Counted from the stretch's first letter, positions 1-9,475 are shown. The stretch: 64,000 nucleotides of DNA from Flavobacterium taihuense (GCF_019351435.1 NZ_JAHWYN010000003.1:248001-312000), one strand, 5' to 3'. The notes: generated by a model from the letters alone, not told the origin. Numbers and translations: made by a program.

Positions 1-1790
1 TCTTCGTTCACCTCGTTGATTACGATAGTTGTTCCAGTAGCTTTTTGTAATTCTTGAATTACTTTTCCACCAGGTCCAATTAAAGCGCCAATAAAGTTAC
101 CAGGAATGGTTCTTGTGATAATTTTTGGAGCATATGCTTTTACATCCGCTTTTGGAGCTGCTAAAGTATCAGTGATTTTTCCAAGGATATGCAAACGACC
201 TTCACGAGCTTGAGCCAAAGCCTCCTCCATGATATGGTATTCCAATCCTTCGATTTTGATATCCATTTGACAAGCAGTGATTCCGTCAGCAGTTCCTGTT
301 ACTTTAAAGTCCATATCTCCTAAGTGATCTTCGTCGCCTAAGATATCAGACAATACAGCAAAACGAGCTCCATCAGTAATCAATCCCATTGCAATTCCAG
401 AAACTGGTTTGATCATTTGGATACCTGCGTCCATCAATGCTAATGTTCCAGCACATACGGTAGCCATAGAAGAAGAACCGTTAGATTCTAATACTTCGGA
501 TACAATACGGATAGTATAAGGACAATCAGCAGGAATCATGTTTTTCAAAGCACGTTGTGCTAAGTTTCCGTGACCTACTTCTCTTCTTGAAGTTCCTCTT
601 AGAGGTTTTGCTTCACCAGTAGAGAAAGGAGGGAAGTTATAGTGTAAGTAGAATTTCTCTTCACCTTGTTCTGATGGAGAGTCAATTTGATTTGCTTCTC
701 TGGAAGTTCCTAAAGTTGCTGTTGCCAATGCTTGAGTTTCTCCTCTTGTGAAGATAGAAGATCCATGAACTGATGGTAAGTAATCAACTTCAGCCCAAAT
801 CGGTCTGATTTCGTTTGTTTTTCTTCCGTCCAAACGAGTTCCTAAATCTAGGGTTACGTTACGAACGGCTTCTTTATTGATTTTATAGAAGTATTTAGAA
901 ACTAAATCTCCGTCAGCGGCCAATTCTTCTTCAGTAAACAACGCTTTAACTTCTTCTTTAACTTCAGCAAATGAAGCTGTTCTTTCTTGTTTAGAAGAAC
1001 CTACTTTTGCGATAGCATAAATTTTATCGTAAGCTGCAGCTTTTACTTTAGCGTAAATAGCTTCGTCTTCTTTTTCATTTTCATAAGTTCTTACTTCTTT
1101 TTTACCAAAAGCAGCAACTAATCTTTCTTGAGCAGCAATTTGAACTTTGATAGCTTCGTGAGCAAATTTAATGGCTTCTACCATTTCCAATTCTGAAATT
1201 TCTTTCATCTCACCTTCTACCATTGCGATAGAATCTTTAGAAGCACCAATCATCATGTCGATGTCAGATAATTCTAATTGAGTACGACTTGGATTGATGA
1301 TAAATTTTCCGTCCACACGTGCAACACGTACTTCAGAAATTAATGTTGAGAAAGGAATGTCAGACAATGCAAGTGCAGCTGATGAAGCTAATCCTGCTAG
1401 TGCATCTGGCATAACGTTTTCGTCATGAGACATTAACTGCACCATTACTTGCGTTTCAGCATGGTAGTCGTCCGGGAAAAGAGGACGCAATACACGATCC
1501 ACTAATCTCATTGTTAATACTTCGCTATCGCTTGGTCTTGCTTCTCTTTTGAAAAATCCACCAGGAAAACGACCTGCAGCGGCAAATTTTTCTCGGTAAT
1601 CTACTGTTAAAGGTAAAAAGTCAATACCAGGACTGGCTTTACGGGCAGATACTACAGTTGCAAGCAACATGGCATTTCCCATTTGAACTACTACAGAACC
1701 GTCAGCTTGTTTGGCTAATTTTCCGGTCTCGATTGAGATGCTTCTGCCATCTCCTAAATCGATAATTTCTCTTGAAACTTTTGGAATCAT
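1..1790 (-). CDS. pnp: Polyribonucleotide nucleotidyltransferase (PNPase), 3' part outside window
   Basis: The reading frame starts at ATG 1788-1790 ([17 protein letters not shown]) and stays open to base 1, so about 596 codons are visible. PNPase degrades RNA 3'-5' by phosphorolysis in the cytoplasm. Both RNase PH-like halves are present. Near the left edge a KH domain begins with the loop GPGGK at about residues 570-577. The rest of the KH domain and the S1 domain would lie outside the window. It follows rpsO on the same strand, the widely conserved rpsO-pnp order, which suggests co-transcription. The identification is secure; only the 3' end is missing. Confidence 0.97.
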   Translation of the reverse strand, partial: MIPKVSREIIDLGDGRSISIETGKLAKQADGSVVVQMGNAMLLATVVSARKASPGIDFLPLTVDYREKFAAAGRFPGGFFKREARPSDSEVLTMRLVDRVLRPLFPDDYHAETQVMVQLMSHDENVMPDALAGLASSAALALSDIPFSTLISEVRVARVDGKFIINPSRTQLELSDIDMMIGASKDSIAMVEGEMKEISELEMVEAIKFAHEAIKVQIAAQERLVAAFGKKEVRTYENEKEDEAIYAKVKAAAYDKIYAIAKVGSSKQERTASFAEVKEEVKALFTEEELAADGDLVSKYFYKINKEAVRNVTLDLGTRLDGRKTNEIRPIWAEVDYLPSVHGSSIFTRGETQALATATLGTSREANQIDSPSEQGEEKFYLHYNFPPFSTGEAKPLRGTSRREVGHGNLAQRALKNMIPADCPYTIRIVSEVLESNGSSSMATVCAGTLALMDAGIQMIKPVSGIAMGLITDGARFAVLSDILGDEDHLGDMDFKVTGTADGITACQMDIKIEGLEYHIMEEALAQAREGRLHILGKITDTLAAPKADVKAYAPKIITRTIPGNFIGALIGPGGKVIQELQKATGTTIVINEVNE

Positions 1791-1962
1791 ACTTTATTTT
1801 TTGTGATTAAACAATGGGTTCTAGTTGTGTTGTTAGTTGTAGTTGTTGCGTAGTTAATGCCTAAAACCCAATGAAAAACCAAACTTTTTTTAATGTAAAT
1901 ATTAATTGTGAAAAATTAATATTAATTGAAGAATCTAAAATCTAACTTCTAAACTCTAAAAT

Positions 1963-1990
1963 AAAAAAGAGGCACTCTCGCACCTCTTTT
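1963..1990 (-). terminator. Intrinsic terminator downstream of rpsO
   Basis: An 8-bp stem (aaaagagg / cctctttt) with a T-rich 3' arm on the minus strand lies 10 nt after the rpsO stop. It sits between rpsO and pnp, so it may cause partial termination and set their ratio. Confidence 0.6.
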
Positions 1991-1999
1991 ATATATTGA

Positions 2000-2266
2000 T
2001 TATTTTCTAATACCCAATACTTTGATAATCTCACGATATCTGTTGATCTCTGTTTTCTTCAAATAGTCTAACAATGATCTTCTTTTACCTACTAATAATA
2101 CCAATGAACGCTCTGTATTATAATCGTGACGATTTTTTTTCAAGTGCTCAGTAAGGTGGCTAATTCTGAAAGTGAATAAAGCGATTTGTGCTTCTGCTTT
2201 TCCAGTGTTTGTTTTTTCTCCGTGTTTAGCGAAGATCTCTTCTTTAATCTCTTTAGTTAAATACAT
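2000..2266 (-). CDS. rpsO: 30S ribosomal protein S15
   Basis: The 88-residue protein has the normal S15 length. It shows the family's basic helical pattern, including HLKKNRHDYNTERSLVLLVGK, with the loop that contacts 16S rRNA. S15 binds the central domain of 16S rRNA and starts assembly of the small-subunit platform. ATG 2264-2266 gives the expected N terminus (MYLTKEIKEEIF). A TAnnTTTG promoter lies about 57 bases upstream. It is the first gene of rpsO-pnp. Confidence 0.97.
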   Translation of the reverse strand: MYLTKEIKEEIFAKHGEKTNTGKAEAQIALFTFRISHLTEHLKKNRHDYNTERSLVLLVGKRRSLLDYLKKTEINRYREIIKVLGIRK

Positions 2267-2322
2267 TCCAATATTTGTTTAATGATTTTTATGTATGTCG
2301 TACATCTATTGTAAGACGGGTG

Positions 2323-2330
2323 CAAAAGTA
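2323..2330 (-). promoter_or_regulatory. Candidate promoter -7 element for rpsO
   Basis: The minus strand reads TACTTTTG, an exact match to the Bacteroidota -7 consensus TAnnTTTG, about 57 nt before the rpsO start. No clear -33 TTG is visible. The rest of 2267-2555 shows no gene. Confidence 0.5.
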
Positions 2331-2555
2331 GAAAATAATTATGAATTATAAATGATGAATGATGAATTATTTTACATCCTCATAATAGGAATCTTTAATT
2401 TTTTCAATCTTTATAACGATTCAGTACTTTTTTTAGTTCCTAAGGCCTTAAAGTGTTTAGAAAGAATAGCATCATATTTTTTTTAAATACTTATATATAA
2501 ATTTCCGATTTTTTAGATGATTATTTTGTCTTTTTATAATTTTCTGATTTGATCT

Positions 2556-3011
2556 TTAGTACAACTTCGCAATCTCCACGTTTACAAATTCCAGGAAGCG
2601 TTCGTCTTCTGCTGTAAACGGATCGATTACGTGGCTGTCAATGTCAATTTGCCCAATGTTTTCTCCATTTACGAAAAGTGGAACTACAATTTCGGATTTC
2701 ACAGTGAAACTGCACGCTATGTAATTGTCTTGGGCGCTTACGTCTGGAACTACAAAATTATTGTTGGATACTGCTACTTGACCACAAATTCCTTTTCCAA
2801 AGGGGATAACTGTGTGGTCAGTTTCGGCTCCTACGTATGGACCAAGATGTAGTGTTTTTGCCTCGTGATTGGCAAAATAAAATCCTACCCAGTTATAGTA
2901 GGAAATAGAATCACTCAAAAGTTGACAAACAGCCAACAGTTTTTCGTCTCTGGTTAGAGTTGTGTTTAGTGTGATTTGGGTTACTCTGGGCTGTAATTCT
3001 TGAAAAGTCAT
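2556..3011 (-). CDS. GAF-domain protein, free methionine-(R)-sulfoxide reductase family
   Basis: The 151 residues form a single GAF domain with the fRMsr hallmarks GKGICGQVA (Cys76) and YIAC-x5-SEIVVPLF (Cys100). Members of this family reduce free methionine-R-sulfoxide in the cytosol using three cysteines. Here the two cysteines are 24 residues apart, as in the E. coli enzyme. However, the position 10 residues before Cys76, where the third cysteine is expected, is His66. The enzyme may therefore use a different resolving step, or be a non-catalytic GAF sensor. It stands alone, divergent from xrtF. Confidence 0.8.
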   Translation of the reverse strand: MTFQELQPRVTQITLNTTLTRDEKLLAVCQLLSDSISYYNWVGFYFANHEAKTLHLGPYVGAETDHTVIPFGKGICGQVAVSNNNFVVPDVSAQDNYIACSFTVKSEIVVPLFVNGENIGQIDIDSHVIDPFTAEDERFLEFVNVEIAKLY

Positions 3012-3082
3012 GATCTGTTATTTTTTACAAAAGTATTTAAAGACAATTTTAAAAATTGTATAAATTTGTTAAAAATTTAATT

Positions 3083-3619
3083 TTGAAAAAATATTTCCTC
3101 CTTTATAAACCCTTTTTGCTTTTTCTTACTTGCTTTTTTGGTACATACATTTTGCTTACATTTTTTTATCAGCTTTTTTTGAATGGTTTTGAAAATGGTA
3201 AAGTTGATACAATTACGCGATGGGTAGCTCAAAATACCGAAGAAATTATTTCATGGTTTTATCAATCGATACGTGTTGAGGAAAGTAGGAATGCCCCTTT
3301 TTTTAGTGTTTATTTTCAAAATAAAATTGTTGCCCAAATAGTGGAAGGTTGCAATAGCATGAGTGTGATTGTCTTATTCGTATCTTTTATAGTTGCGTTT
3401 TCAGGCGGTTTAAAAAATACTTTAGTTTTTGTTTTTGGCGGGAGCCTTTTGATTTATATTATTAATGTGCTTCGTATTGCGCTTTTAACGGTTTTAGTTT
3501 ATTATTTTCCCAATCAATTGCATTTGCTGCATAGTATTCTTTTTCCGTTAATTATTTATGGTCTGGTTTTTATTTTATGGGTAGTATGGGTTAATAAATT
3601 CTCGAAATATGCTAAATAA
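3083..3619 (+). CDS. xrtF: Exosortase F (XrtF), integral membrane sorting peptidase/transpeptidase
   Basis: This is a very hydrophobic protein of 178 residues with about five to six membrane spans. It has the exosortase/archaeosortase catalytic set: Cys90 in EGCNSMSV, Arg131 in NVLRIALL and His150 in LHLLHSILFP. Exosortases cleave C-terminal sorting signals of exported proteins. The following gene is the partner typical of the Bacteroidota F subtype. No ATG lies near the N terminus. TTG 3083 gives MKKYFLLYKPFLLFL, which fits the family better than the TTG 27 bases upstream (3056). No obvious target protein is seen in the window. Confidence 0.88.
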   Translation: MKKYFLLYKPFLLFLTCFFGTYILLTFFYQLFLNGFENGKVDTITRWVAQNTEEIISWFYQSIRVEESRNAPFFSVYFQNKIVAQIVEGCNSMSVIVLFVSFIVAFSGGLKNTLVFVFGGSLLIYIINVLRIALLTVLVYYFPNQLHLLHSILFPLIIYGLVFILWVVWVNKFSKYAK

Positions 3620-4052
3620 AATACTGCGAAATAAACGTTCCTATTCCATAATTAGTGTATTGATATCACTATTGGTAGGTATACGAGCTTTCGAAGGACA
3701 TCTGTTTTATGATCCTTTTTTGGTTTATTTCGAAGGGGATTATTTAAAAATGCCTTTGCCTGATTTTAATGCTTCGAAGTTATTTTTGGGATTGTCTTTG
3801 CGGTTCTTTCTAAACACAATTCTTTCTTTAGGTGTTCTTTATACTATTTTTAAAGATAAAGAGATGATTCAGTTTGCCGCGCTTTTGTATTTTTTTTTCT
3901 TTTTGATTTTAATTATTGGATTTTTTTTAATCCCCCATTTTTATGCAAATCAAAATAATTTACTACTATTTTACGTGCGTCGTTTTTTGATTCAGCCTTT
4001 GTTTTTAATTATTTTAATACCAGCGTTTTATTATCAAAAACTAAATAAATAA
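3609..4052 (+). CDS. Exosortase F system-associated membrane protein
   Basis: This 147-residue protein has about four predicted membrane spans and begins at ATG 3609, overlapping the xrtF stop by 11 bases, so translation is probably coupled. It contains the characteristic FEGHLFYDPFLVYF stretch after the first span. The family is known only by its position next to xrtF in Bacteroidota. Its biochemical role is not established; assistance to the sortase or substrate handling is inferred from coupling. Confidence 0.82.
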   Translation: MLNKILRNKRSYSIISVLISLLVGIRAFEGHLFYDPFLVYFEGDYLKMPLPDFNASKLFLGLSLRFFLNTILSLGVLYTIFKDKEMIQFAALLYFFFFLILIIGFFLIPHFYANQNNLLLFYVRRFLIQPLFLIILIPAFYYQKLNK

Positions 4053-4113
4053 AGACTGTTATTTCGTACCTTTAATCTGAATTTTATAAACTTACGTGTT
4101 AAATTTAGAGAAG

Positions 4114-4944
4114 ATGAAAATTGTTAAACATTCGGGAGCTATTGTCGATTTTAATCGTTCAAAATTAAAACAATCACTCTTAAAATCAGGAGCCTCTCCC
4201 ACTATAGTTGATGATGTTTTGCAACTTATTGAAAAAGAGGTTTACGAAGGTATTTCTACTAAGCATATTTATAAAATGGCTTTCGCACTTCTTAAAAAAA
4301 ATTCTAATTCGCATGCTGCTCGATATAATTTAAGAGAAGCTATTCGATTGTTAGGACCTGCAGGCTTTTTTTTTGAAAAATTCATTGCCAGACTTTTTGC
4401 GGCAGAGCATTATGAAACTAAGGTTAATATTATTTTACAAGGAAAGTGCGTTTCGCATGAAATCGATGTTCTGGTTAAGAACAATAATGTTATTACAATG
4501 GTTGAGTGTAAGTTTCATGTGGGTAGAGAAGCAGCAACCGATGTGAAGGTACCAATGTATATCTTGTCCCGATTTAATGATTTAAGAGAAAGACAATATC
4601 AAATATTTTCAAAAAGTGATAGTATTTCAAAATGTTGGATTGTAACTAATAATCGTTTTACTTCTGATGCAGTCGATTTTGCTAAATGTTCTGGACTTAA
4701 TTTGTTAAGCTGGGATTATCCCACAAACAATAATTTAAAAACCAAAATAGATAACCGTCAACTGTACCCAATTACTTGTTTGACGACATTGACTCTTTCT
4801 GAAAAAGAAAAACTATTGATTTTGGATATTATTTTGGTTCGAGAGATTGTAAATAATAGAGAAGATTTAGAAAAAATTGGATTGAGTCCCAGTCGAATAA
4901 AGAATGTGATGAAAGAAGCGTCAGAGCTGTGTCGGTTTATATAG
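4114..4944 (+). CDS. ATP-cone domain fused to a PD-(D/E)xK restriction-endonuclease-like domain
   Basis: The 276-residue protein has two parts. Residues 1 to about 85 resemble an ATP-cone (KHSGAIVDFNRSKLKQSLLKSG, RYNLREAI), the nucleotide-sensing module of ribonucleotide reductases and NrdR. Residues about 86-200 look like an Mrr-type nuclease with E88, D118 (HEIDVL) and E131-C-K133 (ECKFH), a plausible metal site. This suggests a nuclease controlled by (d)ATP; the substrate is unknown. ATG 4114, preceded by gagaag, is preferred over GTG 4096. It lies alone between xrtF and a beta-CASP RNase. Confidence 0.72.
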   Translation: MKIVKHSGAIVDFNRSKLKQSLLKSGASPTIVDDVLQLIEKEVYEGISTKHIYKMAFALLKKNSNSHAARYNLREAIRLLGPAGFFFEKFIARLFAAEHYETKVNIILQGKCVSHEIDVLVKNNNVITMVECKFHVGREAATDVKVPMYILSRFNDLRERQYQIFSKSDSISKCWIVTNNRFTSDAVDFAKCSGLNLLSWDYPTNNNLKTKIDNRQLYPITCLTTLTLSEKEKLLILDIILVREIVNNREDLEKIGLSPSRIKNVMKEASELCRFI

Positions 4945-5056
4945 TTTTTTTAGAGTAGCTAAGAAACTAAGATTTTATCTGGCAATTTAAAAGAGGTAAA
5001 ACGTTTTTTAACTCAGAGTTTTAGTGTTTTTTATGATTAATCTAAATTGAATTAAA

Positions 5057-6412
5057 ATGAAAATAACATGCATAGGAGGAGTAGGAACGGTTACAGGATC
5101 CAAAACTTTGGTAGAAAGTAATGGAGTTAGAATTTTAATAGATTGCGGACAATTTCAAGGATTAAAGCCTTTGCGGGAACTCAATTGGGAGCCTTTGCCT
5201 ATTTTACCTTCTAGTATTGATTTTGTGTTATTGACTCATGGGCATTTAGATCATTGCGGATGGTTACCTCGATTGGTTAATCAAGGTTTTGAAGGTAAAA
5301 TATATTGCACTAGTCCAACTAAGGACGTTGCTAAGTTGATACTTTTGGATAGTGCTAAAATTCAAGAAGAGGATGCTAAAATGGCTAATGAAGGAAAATA
5401 TTCGAAACACGAAATTGCGGAGCCTTTGTACACAGTAGCTCAAGCTGAAAAGGTTTTCCCCCATTTTAGAGTAATTAAACCTGATGAAATTATTTCCTTG
5501 GATCCGGAAATTGAAGCCATTTTTTCCAATGCTGGACATATTCTCGGCGCATGTACGATTGAACTTCGGCTTGAAAATAAAGTGGTTGTTTTCTCTGGAG
5601 ATATTGGCAGGGATAATGATGTGTTGATGTTTCCGCCTACTAAACCTAAAAAAGCAGATTATGTTTTCCTTGAAAGTACTTATGGGAATCGTCTTCATCC
5701 TGAAACTGATCCTAAAGATGAATTGGAAATGTACATCAATAATACAGTGCAAAATGGAGGGACCATTATAATTCCGAGTTTTGCAGTAGAGCGTTCTCAG
5801 AGTGTAATGTATCTTCTTTGGCAATTGAAGGAAGAAGATAGGATTCCAAATATTCCATATATTATTGATACTCCAATGGGAATTAGTATGTTGGAACTTT
5901 TTGTAAATAATAGGAAATGGCATAGATTACCTGAATATGAATTCACTGCTATGTGTAAAATGTTTACAATGGTTTCCGATTATCAGGAAACGATTGATAC
6001 TATTTATAATAAACAACCAAAAGTAGTAATTGCGGCAAGCGGTATGGTCACAGGAGGCCGAGTTTTAAGTTATTTGGAACGATATATTGGATTGCCCGAA
6101 ACAACAGTAATTATAATTGGTTACCAGGGAGAAGGTACACGCGGAAGAAAATTATTAGAAGGTGCAACTGACGTAAAAATACACGGTAGATATTTTGCGG
6201 TAAAAGCTAAAGTCGTTGAAATAGAAGGTTTGTCAGCACATGGCGATCAAAAAGACTTGGTTAATTGGCTTTCGGATTTAGAAGAGAAACCGAAAAAGGT
6301 TTTTTTGGTACATGGAGAGAACGAACCTGCGGATGAACTAAGAGTCAAAATTCAAGACAAATATGGTTTTGAATGTATTATACCTTTAATGGGGCAGGTA
6401 TTTGAATTGTAA
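5057..6412 (+). CDS. Beta-CASP metallo-beta-lactamase-fold ribonuclease (CPSF73-like)
   Basis: The 451-residue protein starts with a metallo-beta-lactamase core: H61-G-H63-L-D65-H66 (zinc motif), then HILGA and GDIGR. It continues with a beta-CASP insert (SFAVERSQ) and ends with GLSAHGDQ and LVHGE. This is the layout of RNA-processing exo/endonucleases acting in the cytoplasm. It is full length. The start at ATG 5057 gives the usual MKITCIGG strand. It is probably monocistronic, with about 110 bases of leader after the nuclease fusion gene. Confidence 0.9.
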   Translation: MKITCIGGVGTVTGSKTLVESNGVRILIDCGQFQGLKPLRELNWEPLPILPSSIDFVLLTHGHLDHCGWLPRLVNQGFEGKIYCTSPTKDVAKLILLDSAKIQEEDAKMANEGKYSKHEIAEPLYTVAQAEKVFPHFRVIKPDEIISLDPEIEAIFSNAGHILGACTIELRLENKVVVFSGDIGRDNDVLMFPPTKPKKADYVFLESTYGNRLHPETDPKDELEMYINNTVQNGGTIIIPSFAVERSQSVMYLLWQLKEEDRIPNIPYIIDTPMGISMLELFVNNRKWHRLPEYEFTAMCKMFTMVSDYQETIDTIYNKQPKVVIAASGMVTGGRVLSYLERYIGLPETTVIIIGYQGEGTRGRKLLEGATDVKIHGRYFAVKAKVVEIEGLSAHGDQKDLVNWLSDLEEKPKKVFLVHGENEPADELRVKIQDKYGFECIIPLMGQVFEL

Positions 6413-6478
6413 GTTTAATTTTCTTTTAAAATTTAAAAGTTTAACAAGAATTTGATTTTTTTAAGCAGATAATAACGC

Positions 6479-6486
6479 TAATTTTG
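6479..6486 (+). promoter_or_regulatory. Candidate -7 element giving a nearly leaderless HYC_CC_PP transcript
   Basis: TAATTTTG matches TAnnTTTG and ends only 5 bases before ATG 6492. The transcription start would fall almost at the start codon, leaving practically no 5' UTR. TTTG at 6451-6454 is the nearest upstream -33-like sequence, at a longer than usual spacing. Confidence 0.45.
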
Positions 6487-6491
6487 CAAAA

Positions 6492-6902
6492 ATGAAATTC
6501 AAAAAGCACATAAGTATATTTCTAGCAATCTTATTATTGGTTTCCAATGTGGGATTGGCATTTAATGTGCATTATTGCGGAGGCCAGATTTCTTCGGTTT
6601 CCTTGAATTCTACTTTGCCTTCATTAAAAAGCGAAAAAGGGTGTTGTGAAAAGTTGGTTACTAAGAAAGACAGCTGTTGTAAAGACAAAAAAGTGGTCAT
6701 TCAGAAAAAAACAGATAATGGAATTGTTAAATCTTTTTCTTTTCAGTTTAATTACGCTTTTATAGTTCCAGAATATGAACGAACTGTTTTTGTTGCTACA
6801 CCTAGTTTTAAAAATAGTTCTTCTCTTGCGTATTATTGCGATGCCAATGCACCGCCACTTTTCAAACTCTACAATCAATACCTTCTTTACGATAAATTGT
6901 AA
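6492..6902 (+). CDS. HYC_CC_PP family protein (secreted Cys/His-rich small protein)
   Basis: The 136-residue protein has an N-terminal signal peptide or anchor (FLAILLLVSNVGLA). The family signature follows in order: VHYCGG, then GCCEK and SCCKDK, then NAPPLF near the C terminus. Genes of this family typically sit before TonB receptors linked to heavy-metal handling, as here. Metal binding by the Cys/His motifs in the periplasm is inferred. It is likely the first gene of a three-gene unit with the receptor and the HMA protein. Confidence 0.82.
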   Translation: MKFKKHISIFLAILLLVSNVGLAFNVHYCGGQISSVSLNSTLPSLKSEKGCCEKLVTKKDSCCKDKKVVIQKKTDNGIVKSFSFQFNYAFIVPEYERTVFVATPSFKNSSSLAYYCDANAPPLFKLYNQYLLYDKL

Positions 6903-6965
6903 TGTTTAATTTAAGTTAAACCCATTTGTTGTGGTTTGACATTTTTAATCATTATAATTTTAATC

Positions 6966-8978
6966 ATGAAAATACAAATAACATTAGTTTTAGTGCTTTT
7001 GTTTGCTGCTTTTAATTCCTATTCGCAAGATACTTTAAGAGAAATAAAAGTGCAGTCCAAACGGAAAGCCCTTCAGAAATCATATACCGTTACGGGAAAT
7101 ACCACTTTAGTAACCAAAAAAGAATTGCTCAAAGCCGCTTGTTGCAACCTTGCAGAAAGTTTTGAAACCAATCCTTCCATAGATGTCAATTTTTCGGATG
7201 CTTTAACTGGAACGAAGCAAATCAAAATGTTGGGTTTGACAAGCCCTTACTTATTGATGACCCAAGAAAACGTTCCTTCAGTTCGAGGAGCTTCACAAGC
7301 TTACGGACTTTCTTTTACACCAGGTCCTTGGATAGAAAGCATTCAGATTACCAAAGGAGCGGGAAGTGTGGCTAATGGCTTCGAAAGCATATCGGGGCAA
7401 ATCAATACCGAATTAGTAAAACCGATGTCGGAAGTTCCATTTTTATTAAACGCTTATGGTTCTACCGATTCCCGTTTTGAACTGAACGCCAATTTCAATC
7501 AAAAACTGTCCGACAATTGGGCGACTAGTTTACTGCTTCACGGCAATATTAGAGATTCCAAAATGGATAAAAACAGCGATGGTTTTCTAGACAATCCTCT
7601 GCAAAAACAAATCAATTTATTAAATCGCTATCAGTATTATAATGCAGAAACAGGTTGGGTTAGTTTTATTAATTTGCAATATATGGATGACGCTAAATTG
7701 ATGGGGCAATTGAGTTTTAATCCTGATGCCGATAAAGGAACAACGAATTCTTGGGGTTCTGAAATCGATACCAAGAAAATCGATGTTTCTACAAAAATAG
7801 GTTATGTTTTTAAAGATATGCCCTATCAAAGCATTGGTTTTCAAAATGCATTATCGAGCTATGACCAAGATTCGTACTTTGGGTTAAATAGGTATACTAT
7901 CAAACAGAATAGTTTTTATTCGAACTTGATTTTTAATTCGATCATCAATAATGAAAAGAACAAGTTTGCCACAGGCTTGAATTTTACTTATGATAATTAT
8001 GCTGAGTTTGTCAACAGTTTAGATTACAGTAGGATAGATAATACTGTTGGAGCTTTCTTTGAATATACCTATGATAATCAAGATAATTTTAGCTTGATTC
8101 TTGGTGGTAGGGTAGATTATGGTAATCGTTTGGGTGTTTTTGTTACGCCAAGAATTCATATGAAATACAATCCTTGGGAGAAAGGAGTGTTGCGAGTTTC
8201 AGCAGGAAGAGGAAAACGCCCTGCCAATATTTTTGCCGAAAATCAAACTTTATTTGCTAGTTCCAGAACTTTTGATGTGGTAAATTCTGGTGGTAAATTA
8301 TATGGATTGGATTCAGAAATTGCCTGGAATTATGGTTTGAGTTTTATGCAAGGATTCAAGTTGTTTAATAGGAATGCAGATGTTACCGCCGATTTCTACA
8401 GAACCAATTTCCAAAATCAAGTCGTAGTCGATATTATGCAAAGCCCTCAATCGGTAATTTTTCATAATTTGGACGGTGTTTCGTTTGCCAATAGTTTTCA
8501 ACTGGAGTTTAATTATGAATTGGCCAAGCATTTGGAATTGCGTTCGGCTTACAAATATTACAACATTAAAACCGATTATTTGTCTGGGAAGTATCAAAGA
8601 CCATTGCAGGCGGCACATCGTTTTTTTGGAAATTTAGGGTATGAAACCCAAATTAAGGATAAAGGTCAGCACTGGAAATTTGATTTTACCTATAATTGGA
8701 TTGGCGAGCAACAATTGCCTTACACGGCTTCAAATCCCGTAGCCTTCCAGTTTCCGGACCATTCATCAGCTTATTCTTTGATGAATGCTCAAATTACAAG
8801 AGTGTTTTCCAGTACTTTTGAAATTTATGTAGGAGGGGAGAATATTGGGAATTACACTCAAAATCCTGCTATAGTAGATTCACAAAACCCCTTTGGACCT
8901 TATTTTGATGCAACTATTTTGTACGCACCGGTATTTGGACAAATGTATTATGCGGGTTTAAGGTTTAAAATCAGATAG
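6966..8978 (+). CDS. TonB-dependent outer-membrane receptor (probably metal-related)
   Basis: About 670 residues from ATG 6966, which opens a clean signal peptide (MKIQITLVLVLLFAAFNSYSQ); an in-frame start 30 bases earlier would spoil it. A plug domain follows (LRYIKVQSKRK-like N terminus, SIQITKGAGSVANGFESISGQINTE-type plug), then a long beta-barrel ending in an aromatic strand (YAGLRFKIR). There is a Cys pair in the plug (AACCNLAESF). It lacks the CarboxypepD-like domain of SusC proteins. The neighbouring HYC_CC_PP and HMA genes suggest uptake or export of a metal or metal chelate, but the substrate is not readable from sequence. Confidence 0.88.
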   Translation: MKIQITLVLVLLFAAFNSYSQDTLREIKVQSKRKALQKSYTVTGNTTLVTKKELLKAACCNLAESFETNPSIDVNFSDALTGTKQIKMLGLTSPYLLMTQENVPSVRGASQAYGLSFTPGPWIESIQITKGAGSVANGFESISGQINTELVKPMSEVPFLLNAYGSTDSRFELNANFNQKLSDNWATSLLLHGNIRDSKMDKNSDGFLDNPLQKQINLLNRYQYYNAETGWVSFINLQYMDDAKLMGQLSFNPDADKGTTNSWGSEIDTKKIDVSTKIGYVFKDMPYQSIGFQNALSSYDQDSYFGLNRYTIKQNSFYSNLIFNSIINNEKNKFATGLNFTYDNYAEFVNSLDYSRIDNTVGAFFEYTYDNQDNFSLILGGRVDYGNRLGVFVTPRIHMKYNPWEKGVLRVSAGRGKRPANIFAENQTLFASSRTFDVVNSGGKLYGLDSEIAWNYGLSFMQGFKLFNRNADVTADFYRTNFQNQVVVDIMQSPQSVIFHNLDGVSFANSFQLEFNYELAKHLELRSAYKYYNIKTDYLSGKYQRPLQAAHRFFGNLGYETQIKDKGQHWKFDFTYNWIGEQQLPYTASNPVAFQFPDHSSAYSLMNAQITRVFSSTFEIYVGGENIGNYTQNPAIVDSQNPFGPYFDATILYAPVFGQMYYAGLRFKIR

Positions 8979-9009
8979 GAACAATAACAATATCAATTTA
9001 AAAAATAAA

Positions 9010-9402
9010 ATGATGAAAACAACTAATCAAGAATTCAAAAAAAGCTTCAATAATAATATAGTTAAGAATGTATTTTTAGTTTTACTAATGACTATCATTG
9101 GATTTTCGGCTAAAGGCCAAGAAAAGAAAAATAAAAACGCTAAATATACAACTGAAGTAAATGGTAACTGCGAGCAATGCCAAAAGAGGATTCAAAAGGC
9201 TGCATATTCTATAGCAGGAGTGAAATCGGCTTCTTGGAGTATTAACACACATCAATTGAGTGTAATCATAAACGAAGAGAAATGTTCTTTGTTGGATGTA
9301 AAAAAAGCTATTGCCAAAGTTGGACATGACACCGATGAATTGAAATCAACCAAAGAAGATTATGATAATCTTCATGCTTGTTGTCAATATGAAAGACTGT
9401 AA
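9010..9402 (+). CDS. Heavy-metal-associated (HMA) domain protein with signal peptide
   Basis: This 130-residue protein has an N-terminal hydrophobic segment (about residues 17-36), so it is exported or anchored. An HMA ferredoxin-like fold follows with the metal-binding C54-E-Q-C57 motif and the usual KKAIAKVGHDTDE helix. The tail adds HACCQYE, a second possible metal site. HMA proteins pass Cu(I) or similar soft metals to partners. It lies 31 bases after the TonB receptor and is probably co-transcribed. Two adjacent ATGs (9010 and 9013) are equally plausible starts. Confidence 0.88.
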   Translation: MMKTTNQEFKKSFNNNIVKNVFLVLLMTIIGFSAKGQEKKNKNAKYTTEVNGNCEQCQKRIQKAAYSIAGVKSASWSINTHQLSVIINEEKCSLLDVKKAIAKVGHDTDELKSTKEDYDNLHACCQYERL

Positions 9403-9475
9403 TATGTAGTTTTAGATTATTTTGCATCAGGAATTATTTTATCCTAATTAATTTAAAATTTTATACAGGTGAAAG

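Noticed and set aside
5264..5923. 219-codon minus-strand frame inside the beta-CASP gene
   Set aside because: It is fully antisense to a secure gene, with an unlikely composition rich in Asn, Ile and Phe.
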